Origin: Massilia sp. Se16.2.3
Lineage (GTDB): Bacteria; Pseudomonadota; Gammaproteobacteria; Burkholderiales; Burkholderiaceae_D
Assembly: GCF_014171595.1 (NCBI RefSeq)
Contig: NZ_CP050451.1
Location: forward strand, 310,001 to 374,000
Length of the DNA: 64,000 bases
Direction: 5' to 3'
A model generated the notes under the pieces. That model was given only the letters and a program-made list of their open reading frames with translations. It was not told the origin of the DNA and did no database searches. The first letter of the stretch is position 1. Each line of letters opens with the position of its first letter. Of this stretch, positions 19,022-28,792 are shown piece after piece. The translations under genes were made by a program, and so were the position numbers.

Positions 19022-21071
19022 ATGAAATTACGTTTGCTAATGCTGGGTGCCGCCGTGGCCGCGTCCAGCGCCGTGGCCGCCGCGCGGCTTGACGGTGGAA
19101 GATCTGGTCACGCTGGAACGCGTCGGCAGCCCGGCGGTGTCGCCCGACGCCAGCCGCGTCGTCTATACCGTACGCCGGACCGACATGGACAAGAACCGCG
19201 GCCACACCAGCCTGTGGATTGCCGGCCTGGACGGCAAGGCGGCGCCAGGCGCCCTCGTCAATCACGACAGCAGCAGCACGGATCCGGAATGGTCGCCCAA
19301 GGGTGACGCCGTGTATTTCCTGTCGACCCGCTCGGGCAGCGCCCAGGTGTGGCGCCAGAGCGTCGCTGGCGGCGAGCCGGTCCAGGTGACGAATCTGCCG
19401 CTCGACGTCGACAACTTCCGCGTCTCGCCGCAGGGCGACCGGATCGCCTTCTCGCTGGCCGTGTTCCGCGACTGCGCCGACCTGTCCTGCACGAAGAACC
19501 GTCTCGACGAGCAGGCGAAGAACAAGGCGAGCGGCCGCGTCTATGACCGCCTGTTCGTGCGTCACTGGGACACCTGGGCCGATGGCCGCAATGCCGTGCT
19601 GTTCTCGGCGCCGCTGGACGCGAATGGCCGCGTGAGCGGCACCCCGGTCAGCCTCTCCGGCGCGCTCGACGCCGACGTGCCTTCGAAACCGTTTGGCGAC
19701 CGCGAGGAATACCGGTTCAGCCCGGACGGCAAGACCCTGGTGTTCTCGGCGCGCATCGCCGGCAAGACCGAGGCCTGGTCGACCAACTTCGACCTGTTCA
19801 GCGTGCCGGCCGCTGGCGGTGGCGCGCCGCGCAACTTAACGAGTGACAATAACGCCTGGGATACCAAAGGCGTGTTTTCGCCGGATGGGCGCACCCTCGC
19901 CTACCTGGCGATGTCGCGCCCCGGCTTCGAAGCCGACCGTTTCCACATCGTGCTGATGGATGTCGCGACTGGCAAGAAGCGCCACCTGGCTGAAAACTGG
20001 GACCGCTCCGCCGGCAGCCTGCTCTGGAGCGCGGACGGCAAGACTGTCGTGGTCGATGCCGAAGACGTCGGCCAGCACCGCCTGTTCGCGATCGACCTTG
20101 CCAGCGGCAAGGTCAGTGCCCTGACCGACAAGGGTTCGATCGGCGGTTTCGACATGCGCCGCGATACGATCGCCTACACCCACGCGACGCTCGATTCCCC
20201 GGCCCAGCTCTACAGCACCCGCCTGAAGGGGGGCAAGCCTGCTCGCCTGACCAGCAACAACCAGCAGGCGCTGGCGGACGTGCGCTTCGGCGAATTCGAG
20301 CAGTTCAGCTTTGCCGGCGCCAACGGCGACACGGTCCACGGCTACGTGATGAAACCCTGGAATGCGCAGCCGGGCGCGAAGTACCCGATTGCCTTCCTGG
20401 TGCACGGCGGCCCGCAGGGCAGCTTTGGCAATGCCTGGAGCTACCGCTGGAACCCGCAGGTGTACGCCGGCGCCGGCTATGCCACCGTCTTCATCGACTT
20501 CCACGGTTCCACGGGCTACGGCCAGAAGTTCACGGACGCGATCAGCGGCGATTGGGGCGGCAAGCCGCTCGAAGACCTGCAAAAAGGCCTGGCCGCCGCG
20601 GTGCAGAAGTTCCCGTGGCTGGACCGCGAGCGCAGCTGCGCCCTGGGCGCCTCGTACGGCGGCTACATGATGAACTGGATCGAGGGTAACTGGCCGGACG
20701 GCTTCAAGTGCATCGTCAACCACGATGGCGTGTTCGACGCACGCGGGATGGCCTATTCGACCGAAGAGCAGTGGTTCACCGACTGGGAAAACGGCGGTCC
20801 GTATTTCGCGGTGCCGGACCAGCACGAACGCTTCAACCCGGTCCACCACGTGAACAAGTGGAAAACGCCGATGCTCGTCGTCCAGGGCGACCTCGACTTC
20901 CGCATCCCGACCGCGCAGGCCCTGTCGACCTTCACCGCGCTGCAGCGGCGTGGCATCGACAGCAAGCTGCTGGTGTTCCCGGATGAGAACCACTGGGTGT
21001 TGAAGCCGGCGAATTCGGTGCTGTGGCACCATACCGTGATCGACTGGCTCGACGGCTATCTGAAACGCTGA
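19022..21071 (+). CDS. S9 family prolyl oligopeptidase-type peptidase, frame break in signal peptide
   Basis: ATG 19022 opens a good signal peptide (MKLRLLMLGAAVAASSAVAA) but the mature protein, beginning LTVEDLVTLERVGSPAVSPD, lies in another frame from about 19088 on; the span of 2050 bases confirms one extra base or two missing in GCCGCCGCGCGG. The body has a WD/PD40-like propeller (SPDASRVVY, SPDGKTLVF, SPDGRTLAY) and a C-terminal hydrolase domain: HGGPQGSFGNAW, GASYGGYMMNW (Ser), QGDLDFRIP (Asp), PDENHWVLKP (His). Such enzymes act on short peptides in the periplasm. Either an indel artefact or loss of export. Confidence 0.85.
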
Positions 21072-21094
21072 TCCGGCGCTTGCCTGTATCGCAC

Positions 21095-21121
21095 AGCCCG
21101 CTCCTGCAGCGGGCTTTTTTC
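21095..21121 (+). terminator. Terminator of the S9 peptidase gene
   Basis: Stem AGCCCGC/GCGGGCT (21095-21101, 21109-21115) followed by TTTTTT. Confidence 0.85.
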
Positions 21122-21163
21122 ATGCGCGCTGCCTCCCGGCGCAGGTGGCGCGCTCGAAGGTGG

Positions 21164-21604
21164 TCAGGCCCTGCCTTCGCAAATGCCTTTCGGGCCGATC
21201 AGCTTCTGCGGCACGGTATCGGCCTTGCAGCTCCAGGCGCCCGTGTCGGCGTCACGGGTCAGGGTAATGACCTGGTTCTTGACGGTGGTGGGCCCGGCGA
21301 CAATGGTGCAGGTGAGCGTGGTGGCGCTGGCGCCGAAGGTGCAGTTCGCGGTCGATTTATCGGGCGCCGGGAGACCCGCATCCTGCGGTCCGGTCACTTC
21401 TTCGCCATCGTTGATGCGGGTATTGAACCCGACCTTGCCAGCCGAGAGCTCGGCCAGGGCGGCACCGAACTTCGAGCGTGCCATGTAGTCCTGGTAGGCG
21501 GGCATGGCGATGGTGGCCAGGATGCCGATGATCGCGACAACGATCATCAGTTCGAGCAGGGTGAAGCCGGCTTCTGCATGTTTACCAATCTTCATCGATT
21601 TCAT
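21164..21604 (-). CDS. Type IV pilin, PilA-like (pilin 1)
   Basis: 146 residues. Leader [13 protein letters not shown] then the prepilin site [17 protein letters not shown] with the Glu5 needed for assembly; the hydrophobic helix continues into [19 protein letters not shown]-terminal Cys pair (in GAWSCK and GICEGRA) would close the D-region; another Cys pair sits mid-protein. Processed by PilD and built into type IV pili or a minor pilin. Third and most divergent of a pilin cluster on this strand; AGGAG-like GGAGAA precedes the ATG. Confidence 0.92.
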   Translation of the reverse strand: MKSMKIGKHAEAGFTLLELMIVVAIIGILATIAMPAYQDYMARSKFGAALAELSAGKVGFNTRINDGEEVTGPQDAGLPAPDKSTANCTFGASATTLTCTIVAGPTTVKNQVITLTRDADTGAWSCKADTVPQKLIGPKGICEGRA

Positions 21605-22044
21605 GGATTCTCCAGATCAGGTTGAATGGTCGCGAACCGGAAGCAGGCCGCGCCTTGCGTGAACGGCTCCGCCATGGAAAATCTGCCTCAAGGCCGAAGT
21701 TGCATAGGGAAAATTGACCGATACATCGTCATTGCCGCAGATCGTCAGGCGAGAAGCGTGCACGCGCTGAGTATGGAGGCGCGTACCGCGAAGACTTTGC
21801 GTTAGTCGAAGCGTGCGCGCAGGAGCGGCATTGACGAGGACGCAACCCCGTACTACGCCCGTGGAAACCGGGCGCAAGGAAGCTGTCGGGCGCAGGCTGC
21901 GATGCAGCTGCACCGGGGGTTGCGCATGAGGCTCTGGGGAAGAGCTAGCGCATCGTTGGAGAGGAGGAGGAAGTGTCGCCGGCCGCGTTGCGCGCGCCTG
22001 GGGCGGAGGGGCCCACCGGCATCGGCGGGAATGCGCTTTTTTTT
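21605..22044. other. Intergenic region between two pilin genes
   Basis: About 440 bases with no convincing gene; a 98-codon minus-strand frame here has no protein-like features. Expected to contain the promoter of pilin 1; I saw no -24/-12 motif like the one before pilin 3. Confidence 0.5.
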
Positions 22045-22068
22045 AAAACCGGCGGGATAGCTCGCCGG
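22045..22068 (-). terminator. Probable terminator of pilin 2
   Basis: Stem CCGGCG(GG)/CTCGCCGG with a short T run on the minus strand (complement of AAAA 22045-22048), 18 bases past the stop of the gene at 22087. Confidence 0.5.
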
Positions 22069-22086
22069 CCCGTGGATGCCTGCCGA

Positions 22087-22542
22087 TCAGGGGCAGCCGC
22101 CCTGGCCCGGTTTCAGGCCGCGGATGGCGTTGCAGATCGTCCCTGCGGCCGTCCAGCGCATGTCGGCCCTGCCGTCCCCGATGGCCGGGGAAATCGTCGC
22201 GAACACCAGGTTGACGCCTTCGACCGTTGTCGCAGAGGTAGTCGCGCCGGTAATCACGCCGTTGACGACCGTCGGTACTTCGGTAATGAAACTGCTTGCA
22301 GCGATGCCTGGAATGCCTGCGGCGCCGATCCTGCAGTCGGTGAAGCTACCGCTCGCCTGATAGCACTCGGCAATTGCCGTCTTGAGGGAATCGAGTTCGG
22401 CCGCTGCGCCGGCAGCTTTGCTGCGCGAAATATAGTGCGAGTACTGCGGAATTGCGACAGCGGAGAGAATACCGATGATCGCGACGACGATCATGAGTTC
22501 GATGAGTGTGAATCCTGTTGCATGGTTCAGCCTGGACTTCAT
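22087..22542 (-). CDS. Type IV pilin, PilA-like (pilin 2)
   Basis: 151 residues from ATG 22542. Leader [10 protein letters not shown] then [20 protein letters not shown], Glu5 present. The helix continues [20 protein letters not shown]. Cys pairs: [11 protein letters not shown] and [16 protein letters not shown]. Closely resembles pilin 3 (23574-24044) in N-terminal helix, in [21 protein letters not shown] and in the C-terminal -IC--RGLK-GQGGC block, so the two arose by duplication, while the central segment has diverged. Confidence 0.92.
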   Translation of the reverse strand: MKSRLNHATGFTLIELMIVVAIIGILSAVAIPQYSHYISRSKAAGAAAELDSLKTAIAECYQASGSFTDCRIGAAGIPGIAASSFITEVPTVVNGVITGATTSATTVEGVNLVFATISPAIGDGRADMRWTAAGTICNAIRGLKPGQGGCP

Positions 22543-22724
22543 CGCCGGCACCTTAAAAAATGAAACGTTTGTGGATGAGCGCATGCGCGCTTTCTGGACC
22601 TGTCCGGCGCAGCACGCTGGTCATACGCTTGCCATTCACCAGCAATTGGCGCTTTGTAGAAACGGCATCCGGTAAATGACGGCTGGGTATCCGTACTGGA
22701 CGCCCAGCCGTGGGAGCTGCCGGA

Positions 22725-23486
22725 CTACGAGAACACGACCGGGGCGATGCCGATGAATTTCGCCGACTGGGCATCGATCACGGCCGTGTACTTCAAGGAG
22801 CCGATCTTGACCGGCTGGCATTTGGCGTGCTCGGCCTGTAAGTCGTGCGAGGCCAACCAGCTTGTCAGTTCGTTTGCGATCGCCGGATTTTTCCGGATGA
22901 GATCGACGGCGGGCGTGGCGTTTTTCAGGAGGAGCGCAGCGCTGTCACGGTAGGGTATGTGAAGCTGGGGCAAATGCCCGGCTCCGCCACCGAACGAGGC
23001 CATTGCTTTGGCCTGGTTGATTTCGTATTTGTCGCGCGGGGCGCGCACGCCAACCAGTTCAGGGCCCCACACCGGCAGCGTGGCGTGCGCCTTGTCGAGG
23101 TTACCGTCCGTGACTTCCGATGCCTGGACTACCTGGAACTCGCTGCCGAGCGCTGCAATATAGGCAGGCCTGGCTTCGTACAAGGTACTCACGCCGTAGC
23201 CCAGGGCAGAAATCTGGCACAGCGAAATGACGAGCAGGTCGAATTTCAGGGATTTTTTGGCGGGATTGAAGACAATGAAGGTGCACAGGGGGCCCAGCAC
23301 CACATCGATCCCTATCATCAGGAAGAAGATTTCCTGGCCGCCGAAGGCATCCAGCAGGCCTTCTGGATACCAGATCGTATTCAGGAAGAAAATCAGAGCG
23401 ATTGCGATCAGCAGGGAGATCGCCAAATGGATACCGCAAGCGTAGGCGCGCAGTTTCAAGATGGGTTTGAGGGCGTTGATCTTCAT
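22725..23486 (-). CDS. TfpX/TfpZ-type type IV pilin accessory protein
   Basis: 253 residues. N-terminal ~110 residues hold three to four hydrophobic helices (HLAISLLIAIALIFFLN, IFFLMIGIDVVLGPLCTFIVF, DLLVISLCQISALGYG) with WYPEGL and GIDVVLGPL typical of the family; the C-terminal half is periplasmic. Related proteins are encoded next to particular pilin alleles in Pseudomonas and Acinetobacter and help their stability or assembly. Here it lies between pilin 3 and pilin 2, consistent with service to one or both. Confidence 0.88.
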   Translation of the reverse strand: MKINALKPILKLRAYACGIHLAISLLIAIALIFFLNTIWYPEGLLDAFGGQEIFFLMIGIDVVLGPLCTFIVFNPAKKSLKFDLLVISLCQISALGYGVSTLYEARPAYIAALGSEFQVVQASEVTDGNLDKAHATLPVWGPELVGVRAPRDKYEINQAKAMASFGGGAGHLPQLHIPYRDSAALLLKNATPAVDLIRKNPAIANELTSWLASHDLQAEHAKCQPVKIGSLKYTAVIDAQSAKFIGIAPVVFS

Positions 23487-23523
23487 AAAAGAAAACGGCG
23501 CAGTCCTGTCATGGGCTGCGCCG
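23487..23523 (-). terminator. Terminator/attenuator between pilin 3 and tfpX-like gene
   Basis: Stem CGGCGCAG/CTGCGCCG (23496-23503, 23516-23523) followed on the minus strand by TTTTCTTTT. It ends at the start codon of the accessory gene, so partial termination would give much pilin and little accessory protein. Confidence 0.75.
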
Positions 23524-23573
23524 GATGATGATGGTTCAGGTAATCGCGATGTACATCGCGACCGGCTCAGCGA

Positions 23574-24044
23574 TTATTCCAGCACGTTACCGCAGCCGCC
23601 TTGACCGTCCTTCAGGCCACGCACGGAGTCGCAGATGGAGCCTTCTGCCCTCCAGATCATGTTGGCTTGACCAGCTGCGGTCGACGGGCGGATGGAGGTG
23701 AACACCAGAGGATCGCCGTCGTTGGTCGTTGCAGCGGTTTCGACATTGCTGATCACGCCGCCATCGATTGCTGGGACACTGGTAATGAACTTGCTAATCT
23801 TGACTTGTGGGATGCCGTTCGTGCCTGGTTCGTTGCAACCAGTGAACGAACCGCTCGTCTGGTAGCATTCAGCAAGCGCGGTCTTCAGCGAGTCGAGTTC
23901 GGCGGCGGCGCCCGAAGCCTTGCTGCGCGACACGTAGTTCGAGTACTGCGGAATGGCGACAGCGGCCAGGATACCGATGATCGCGACAACGATCATCAAT
24001 TCAATCAGGGTGAAGCCGGCTTGGGCTTTCTTAACGAGTTTCAT
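23574..24044 (-). CDS. Type IV pilin, PilA-like (pilin 3, probably the major pilin)
   Basis: 156 residues. Leader [10 protein letters not shown] then [20 protein letters not shown] with Glu5, a canonical class III signal cleaved and N-methylated by PilD. The helix runs on as [20 protein letters not shown]. Cys pairs [11 protein letters not shown] and [16 protein letters not shown] form likely loops. AGGAGATG lies just upstream of the start. A near-consensus sigma-54 promoter at 24105-24120 and a strong terminator downstream argue that this is the highly expressed, RpoN/PilR-controlled gene of the cluster. Confidence 0.93.
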   Translation of the reverse strand: MKLVKKAQAGFTLIELMIVVAIIGILAAVAIPQYSNYVSRSKASGAAAELDSLKTALAECYQTSGSFTGCNEPGTNGIPQVKISKFITSVPAIDGGVISNVETAATTNDGDPLVFTSIRPSTAAGQANMIWRAEGSICDSVRGLKDGQGGCGNVLE

Positions 24045-24104
24045 GGTGCATCTCCTGGTAAGGTTGGGTAGTGCTGCGTTTGTTTGGTGCCACGACTCAT
24101 CTAT

Positions 24105-24120
24105 TGCAAGCGCCGTGCCA
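24105..24120 (-). promoter_or_regulatory. Sigma-54 (RpoN) promoter of pilin 3
   Basis: Minus strand reads TGGCACGGCGCTTGCA: exact GG-N10-GC spacing and near-perfect match to the -24/-12 consensus. Transcription would start about 50 bases before the pilin ATG. Fits PilS/PilR-RpoN control known for pilA. Confidence 0.88.
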
Positions 24121-24279
24121 GCCCGTTATTGCGCATTTTCAATATATTTTCGGCAATAAAGCTGACAAAACTTGTCCATACGTTGTGTCCTGCTGACAAT
24201 TTTTGTCGTTACATGAACAGTTTTTGCCAAAAGTCTGACGCTGATCAACGCCTCAGGTGACAAAATGCGCCAGCAAATA

Positions 24280-24307
24280 AAAAGGGAAGCCCACAGGCTT
24301 CCCTTTT
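24280..24307 (-). terminator. Terminator of sucCD
   Basis: Perfect 12-bp stem AAAAGGGAAGCC/GGCTTCCCTTTT, loop of four, 25 bases beyond the sucD stop, with a T-rich tail on the minus strand. Confidence 0.88.
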
Positions 24308-24331
24308 CGCTACGAACAGAACTGTCCGGTA

Positions 24332-25213
24332 TTACAGCATGGCCTTCAGCAGGCGTGCCATTTCCGACGGGTTCTTGGTGGCTTTGATGCCGCACTCTTC
24401 CATGATGTCCAGCTTGGCCTGCGCCGTATCGGCACCGCCCGAGATCAGCGCGCCGGCGTGGCCCATGCGCTTGCCCGGAGGCGCGGTGACACCGGCGATG
24501 AAGCCGACGACCGGCTTCTTCATGTTGTCCTTGACCCAGTGCGCGGCATTGGCTTCGTCCGGACCGCCGATTTCGCCGATCATGATGACCGCGTCGGTAT
24601 CAGGATCGTCGTTGAACATCTTCATGATGTCGATGTGCTTCAGGCCGTTGATCGGGTCGCCGCCGATGCCGACTGCCGACGATTGGCCCAGGCCCAGTGC
24701 GGTCAGCTGGCCGACTGCTTCATAGGTCAGGGTGCCCGAGCGCGAGACGACGCCGATACGGCCCTTGCGGTGGATGTGACCCGGCATGATGCCGATCTTG
24801 ATTTCGTCCGGGGTGATCAGGCCTGGGCAGTTCGGGCCCAGCAGCAGGGTCTTCGAGCCGGCCTTGGCCATGCGGTCCTTCAGGGCCATCATGTCACGGA
24901 CCGGGATGCCTTCGGTGATGCAGATCGCCAGGTCCAGGTCGGCTTCGACAGCTTCCCAGATGGCGGCGGCGGCACCTGCCGGCGGCACGTAGATGACCGA
25001 GACGGTCGCGCCGGTGGCGGCTTTGGCTTCCGACACATTGGCGTAGATCGGGATGCCTTCGAAGTCTTCGCCGGCTTTCTTCGGGTTCACGCCAGCAACG
25101 AAAGCGGCCTTGCCGTTCGCGTAGTCGCGGCACATACGGGTATGGAACTGACCGGTCTTGCCGGTGATACCCTGGGTGATGACTTTTGTGTCTTTGTTGA
25201 TCAGGATCGACAT
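24332..25213 (-). CDS. sucD: Succinate-CoA ligase, alpha subunit
   Basis: 293 residues, usual length. With SucC it interconverts succinyl-CoA and succinate with ADP/ATP (or GDP) in the TCA cycle. Seen: TKVITQGITGKTGQFHT (CoA-binding), GVNPKKAGEDFEG, CITEGIPVRDM, GPNCPGLITP, IGIMPG, GRIGVVSRSGTLTYEA, GIGGDPINGL, and GKRMGHAGALISGG with the phosphohistidine. Starts 17 bases after the sucC stop. Confidence 0.97.
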   Translation of the reverse strand: MSILINKDTKVITQGITGKTGQFHTRMCRDYANGKAAFVAGVNPKKAGEDFEGIPIYANVSEAKAATGATVSVIYVPPAGAAAAIWEAVEADLDLAICITEGIPVRDMMALKDRMAKAGSKTLLLGPNCPGLITPDEIKIGIMPGHIHRKGRIGVVSRSGTLTYEAVGQLTALGLGQSSAVGIGGDPINGLKHIDIMKMFNDDPDTDAVIMIGEIGGPDEANAAHWVKDNMKKPVVGFIAGVTAPPGKRMGHAGALISGGADTAQAKLDIMEECGIKATKNPSEMARLLKAML

Positions 25214-25230
25214 TTCTTTATTCCTTCGAA

Positions 25231-26400
25231 TTAGGCGTTACCAGCTGCAGCGGCGACCACGGCCTTGGCTGCATCTTCCATCGTATCGGCAGCGATGATC
25301 GGCAGACCGGAGTCGGCCAGCATCTTCTTGCCCAGGTCTTCGTTGGTGCCCTTCATGCGCACGACCAGCGGCACTTTCAGCGACACGGCCTTCGATGCGG
25401 TAATCACGCCTTCGGCGATGACGTCGCAACGCATGATGCCGCCGAAAATGTTGACCAGGATGGCTTTCAGACCAGGGTTCTTCAGCATGATCTTGAATGC
25501 TTCGGTGACTTTCTCAGCCGTCGCACCGCCGCCCACGTCCAGGAAGTTGGCCGGCTCGCCGCCGAACAGCTTGATGGTGTCCATGGTGGCCATCGCCAGG
25601 CCGGCGCCGTTCACCAGGCAGCCGATGTTACCGTCGAGCGAGATGTAGGCCAGGTCGAATTTCGATGCTTCGACTTCGGCTGGATCTTCTTCGTCCAGGT
25701 CGCGGTAGGCCATGATGTCCGGCTGGCGGAACAGGGCGTTGGCGTCGAAGTTGAACTTCGCGTCGAGGGCGATGACCTTGCCGTTGCCGGTCAGGATCAG
25801 CGGGTTGATTTCGGCCAGCGACGAATCGGTTTCCCAGTAAGCCTGGTACAGGCCCTTCAGGTTCTGGCGTGCTTCGGCCAGCGATTCGGCAGGAATGCCG
25901 ATCTTGGTCGAGATGTCGTCCGCTTCGGCATCGGTCAGGCCGACGGCCGGATCGATCGCGATCGAGTGGATTTTTTCCGGGTTGCTGTGCGCGACTTCTT
26001 CGATGTCCATGCCGCCTTCCGACGAGGCCATCAGGACGACCTTCTGCGTGACGCGGTCGGTGACCATCGACACGTACAGTTCCTTCTTGATGTCGGCGCC
26101 TTCTTCGATCAGCAGGCGGCGCACCTTCTGTCCTTCAGGACCGGTCTGGTGCGTAATGAGCTGCATGCCCATGATCTGTTCCGCGTATTCCTTGACCTGC
26201 TCCAGCGACTTGGCAACTTTCACGCCGCCGCCTTTACCACGGCCGCCAGCATGGATCTGGGCCTTGACCACCCAGACCGGACCGCCCAGCTCTTGGGCTG
26301 CCTTGACGGCCTCGTCGACCGACATGCACGGAATGCCGCGCGGAACCGTCACCCCGAACTTTCGGAGGATTTCTTTGCCCTGATACTCATGGATTTTCAT
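25231..26400 (-). CDS. sucC: Succinate-CoA ligase, beta subunit
   Basis: 389 residues. ATP-grasp N terminus ([35 protein letters not shown]), [25 protein letters not shown] and C-terminal [23 protein letters not shown]. Pairs with SucD. The gene order sucC-sucD is kept and a terminator follows sucD. Confidence 0.97.
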   Translation of the reverse strand: MKIHEYQGKEILRKFGVTVPRGIPCMSVDEAVKAAQELGGPVWVVKAQIHAGGRGKGGGVKVAKSLEQVKEYAEQIMGMQLITHQTGPEGQKVRRLLIEEGADIKKELYVSMVTDRVTQKVVLMASSEGGMDIEEVAHSNPEKIHSIAIDPAVGLTDAEADDISTKIGIPAESLAEARQNLKGLYQAYWETDSSLAEINPLILTGNGKVIALDAKFNFDANALFRQPDIMAYRDLDEEDPAEVEASKFDLAYISLDGNIGCLVNGAGLAMATMDTIKLFGGEPANFLDVGGGATAEKVTEAFKIMLKNPGLKAILVNIFGGIMRCDVIAEGVITASKAVSLKVPLVVRMKGTNEDLGKKMLADSGLPIIAADTMEDAAKAVVAAAAGNA

Positions 26401-26463
26401 GCTGGCTTCCCTTCTTCTGTTACTGATTTGGATAGGTTAATTGAACAACTTCGACATCTAATG

Positions 26464-27027
26464 TTAACCCTGTACGGCCTTGATTACCCAGCGCGGATAA
26501 TACTTTGCCACAGCGGGGCCGTCGGCACGCAGCGCGTGGCAGCGGTCGATCTCGTACGGACGCGCAGCTTCGCTCTCGTTGGCGGCGCTGCGTGTCTCGA
26601 ACTCGTCATCGGCGAAGGCCTGGATTGCCGCGGTGGGCAAAACCTGCGCCAGTTCGGTGAGGTGGGTGCAGCCGAGCACGCCCGACAGGCGGTCTTTCAG
26701 GTGCAGCCGGAAGTGCTTGACCAGCGACAGCCCGATCAGCTTCTTGTAGGCAGGGCCGATCACGTTGCAGTAACCAGGATACGGTACCGCGTCGGACGCG
26801 GCTTCGGCGTCGACGATCTCGAGATCGCGGTTGATGGTCACGCGCAGGCTGAGGTCGTGCACGGCCGTGCCCGCCGGACGCATGCCGGAGGCCAGTTCGA
26901 TGTCGCGTGCCTTGATGTCGCGGATGCGCGCATCGAGATCCCACAAGCCATCGTCGCGCGCGTACGCTTCGACGGTAATGGCGCGCGTGTGCCGGAGCGA
27001 GCGCGGGGAGGGAGGAGACAAAGGCAT
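26464..27027 (-). CDS. DUF2889 family protein
   Basis: 187 residues from ATG 27027. Seen: RHTRAITVEAYARDDGLWDLDARIRD early on, LRVTINRDLEIVDAE, PYPGYCNVIGPAYKKLIGL and HLKDRLSGVLGCTHLTEL, the conserved blocks of DUF2889, found in betaproteobacteria. No biochemical role is known to me. Stands alone 64 bases upstream of sucC; start could also be ATG 27051 but the later one opens the conserved part. Confidence 0.85.
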   Translation of the reverse strand: MPLSPPSPRSLRHTRAITVEAYARDDGLWDLDARIRDIKARDIELASGMRPAGTAVHDLSLRVTINRDLEIVDAEAASDAVPYPGYCNVIGPAYKKLIGLSLVKHFRLHLKDRLSGVLGCTHLTELAQVLPTAAIQAFADDEFETRSAANESEAARPYEIDRCHALRADGPAVAKYYPRWVIKAVQG

Positions 27028-27411
27028 AAAAACGTGCCGACGAAGCGGCAATCAGTGGGGCAGCCGGTGTGCCTGGATAGCACGTTACCGCAGCTTCTGC
27101 GGCAACAACCGCTCATGCGGCGCTGCTTGAACCGTGGAAGTTTAGCACAGGCGGGGGCAGGTTGCACCGCAACATGGCGGCTGGCCGAATCATGGCGCCG
27201 ATCTATTCGCTGGTCTTTTCGCCACAAATGTCGTGGCTGCATGCCGAACATCTCGCACCAATCGCTCTGACTTGCCGTTCGTCAACAGTGGGCTTTTCTC
27301 CGCCACGCATGCTGGTCGCTGGCTATGGACGGGAGCCCGGTCATGGGGATGCTGCTACCAGCCTGCGCGTATGCCGCAGGTATTTCTTGTTTGTTGACGT
27401 TTGCAATATGG
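27028..27411. other. Divergent intergenic region
   Basis: About 380 bases between the DUF2889 gene and the TPM gene; no convincing gene or repeat. GC content drops toward the TPM gene, whose promoter should lie here. Confidence 0.45.
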
Positions 27412-28392
27412 ATGGGAGCCAAACGATTTCTGCTGGGCGCGTTCCTTGCTGGCGTCTCGCTCCTTTGCACTGCATCCGAGCAATACGCTGCTCCACCAGC
27501 GCGTGTGACAGATACGGCAAAGGTGTTAGGGCCGAGTGCAGCCAGCCTGGATCACACGCTGAGGGAGTTCGAGCGCGCGACGGGGCATCAGGTGTTCGTA
27601 CTAACGGTGCAGACAAGCGGGACGCTGCCAATTGACCAGTATGCCGTCGAGGTGTTCCAGAAATGGAAGCTTGGGCAGGCGGGCGTGGACGACGGCGTGT
27701 TGTTTGTCGTCGCCGTGGCCGATCGTGCGGTGCGTATCGAAGTAGGGTACGGTCTCGAGGGCACACTGACTGATGCTCAATGTTCGCGCATCATTCATGA
27801 CATTGTCGCGCCAGCGTTCGAAAAAGGTAGATACGACACGGGTGTCGTATCTGGAGTCGAGGCGATTCTGCGCACCTTGTCGCCGATGCCACCCCCTACT
27901 GCGGTCGTCCAGGAATTACCCGCCGAGCCGAGCCGGCCATCCCCTGCGACCTCGCCCAGAGCCTTGCTGGCGTTCGCTGGCGTCGTGTTGACTGGCCTTG
28001 CCATGCTTACCGTGGGCCTGGGCATCGGTGGGCTATGTCTTTTTTCCGTTGTGGCCCTGCTGTTCTCGGCGGCTCCTGTGCTCGGTGTGTATGGAAAACT
28101 CGTTTTCACGGCTGCCATCGCCGCCTGGCTATGCGCACGGTGGTTTCATATTGCGGAGAACGTCAGGAAGTATCATTTGCCGAGCTCAAAAAACCCTTTC
28201 CTGACCTGGCTTTGGATCTATTTCTGTACGCGAGGATCGGGCGATCCAGCCGATACCGGGCAGCACAGCGCAATGACGTTCACGGTGACCTTCGATAGCG
28301 CGGATGCGCGCGATGATAGGTCCTCCGATGGGGCGGACTGCCCCGGGAATGGCGGAAGGTCGGGAGGTGGCGGCGCGTCGGGACAGTGGTAA
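27412..28392 (+). CDS. TPM domain (YgcG-like) membrane protein
   Basis: About 326 residues from ATG 27412. Signal-type N terminus (KRFLLGAFLAGVSLLCTASEQ), then a TPM domain ~25-165: RVTDTAKVLGPS, LREFERATGHQVFVLTVQT, WKLGQAGVDDGVLFVVAVADRAVRIEVGYGLEG (the typical core) and GVVSGVEAIL. Two or three hydrophobic helices follow (~195-270), and the tail ends SGGGGASGQW, the family's Gly-rich end. TPM domains are periplasmic; some are phosphatases or help photosystem repair in plants, but the bacterial role is unclear. An earlier ATG at 27325 would add a hydrophobic segment. Confidence 0.8.
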   Translation: MGAKRFLLGAFLAGVSLLCTASEQYAAPPARVTDTAKVLGPSAASLDHTLREFERATGHQVFVLTVQTSGTLPIDQYAVEVFQKWKLGQAGVDDGVLFVVAVADRAVRIEVGYGLEGTLTDAQCSRIIHDIVAPAFEKGRYDTGVVSGVEAILRTLSPMPPPTAVVQELPAEPSRPSPATSPRALLAFAGVVLTGLAMLTVGLGIGGLCLFSVVALLFSAAPVLGVYGKLVFTAAIAAWLCARWFHIAENVRKYHLPSSKNPFLTWLWIYFCTRGSGDPADTGQHSAMTFTVTFDSADARDDRSSDGADCPGNGGRSGGGGASGQW

Positions 28393-28407
28393 TCAGCCCG
28401 ACGTTCG

Positions 28408-28767
28408 TCAGACGCCATCGTCTTTCGCAAAGCAGCTTACGCCTTCGGCATCGAGGCAGATGTCGGCATTGCGCGCCACCCTCGCAGCCCAGATCCCCTG
28501 TCCAGCCTCTGGTTCCGTGCCGTGCCAAACCAGCCCGTAAAAAGCGATATGGGAGCCTGAGCCGCGGGCGGCGTCCCAGCGGCCACGAATCTCGTCCGTG
28601 TTTCTACCGACACCGTCAATTTGGAGCACGTACTCGCCACTTGCGCGCAGGTCGAGAATCATGGTTCTTTCGGGCGTGTCGAACCGGTAGACGCCTCGCG
28701 CATTGATGGGCTGCTCGGTACAGGCTGAACAGGACAGGATCAAAACAAGCGCGAATAATGTTTTCAT
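28408..28767 (-). CDS. Small lipoprotein, unknown function
   Basis: 119 residues from ATG 28767. Start MKTLFALVLILSCSAC gives a lipobox ending at Cys16. The mature part (GVYRFDTPERTMILDLRASGEYVLQIDG, then EIRGRWD) looks like a small beta-sandwich of the copper-resistance NlpE or lipocalin-like kind, but no family is certain. Its stop converges with the TPM gene 15 bases away. Confidence 0.65.
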   Translation of the reverse strand: MKTLFALVLILSCSACTEQPINARGVYRFDTPERTMILDLRASGEYVLQIDGVGRNTDEIRGRWDAARGSGSHIAFYGLVWHGTEPEAGQGIWAARVARNADICLDAEGVSCFAKDDGV

Positions 28768-28792
28768 ATTGGCAATTATTTCAACACAAAAA

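Noticed and set aside
21617..21913. 98-codon minus-strand frame between pilins 1 and 2
   Set aside because: No ribosome site or protein-like pattern; looks like chance in a promoter region.
21164..24044. Type II secretion pseudopilins instead of pili
   Set aside because: Leader, helix and C-terminal Cys loops are of PilA type, and a TfpX/TfpZ-like gene is in the cluster; no gsp genes nearby.
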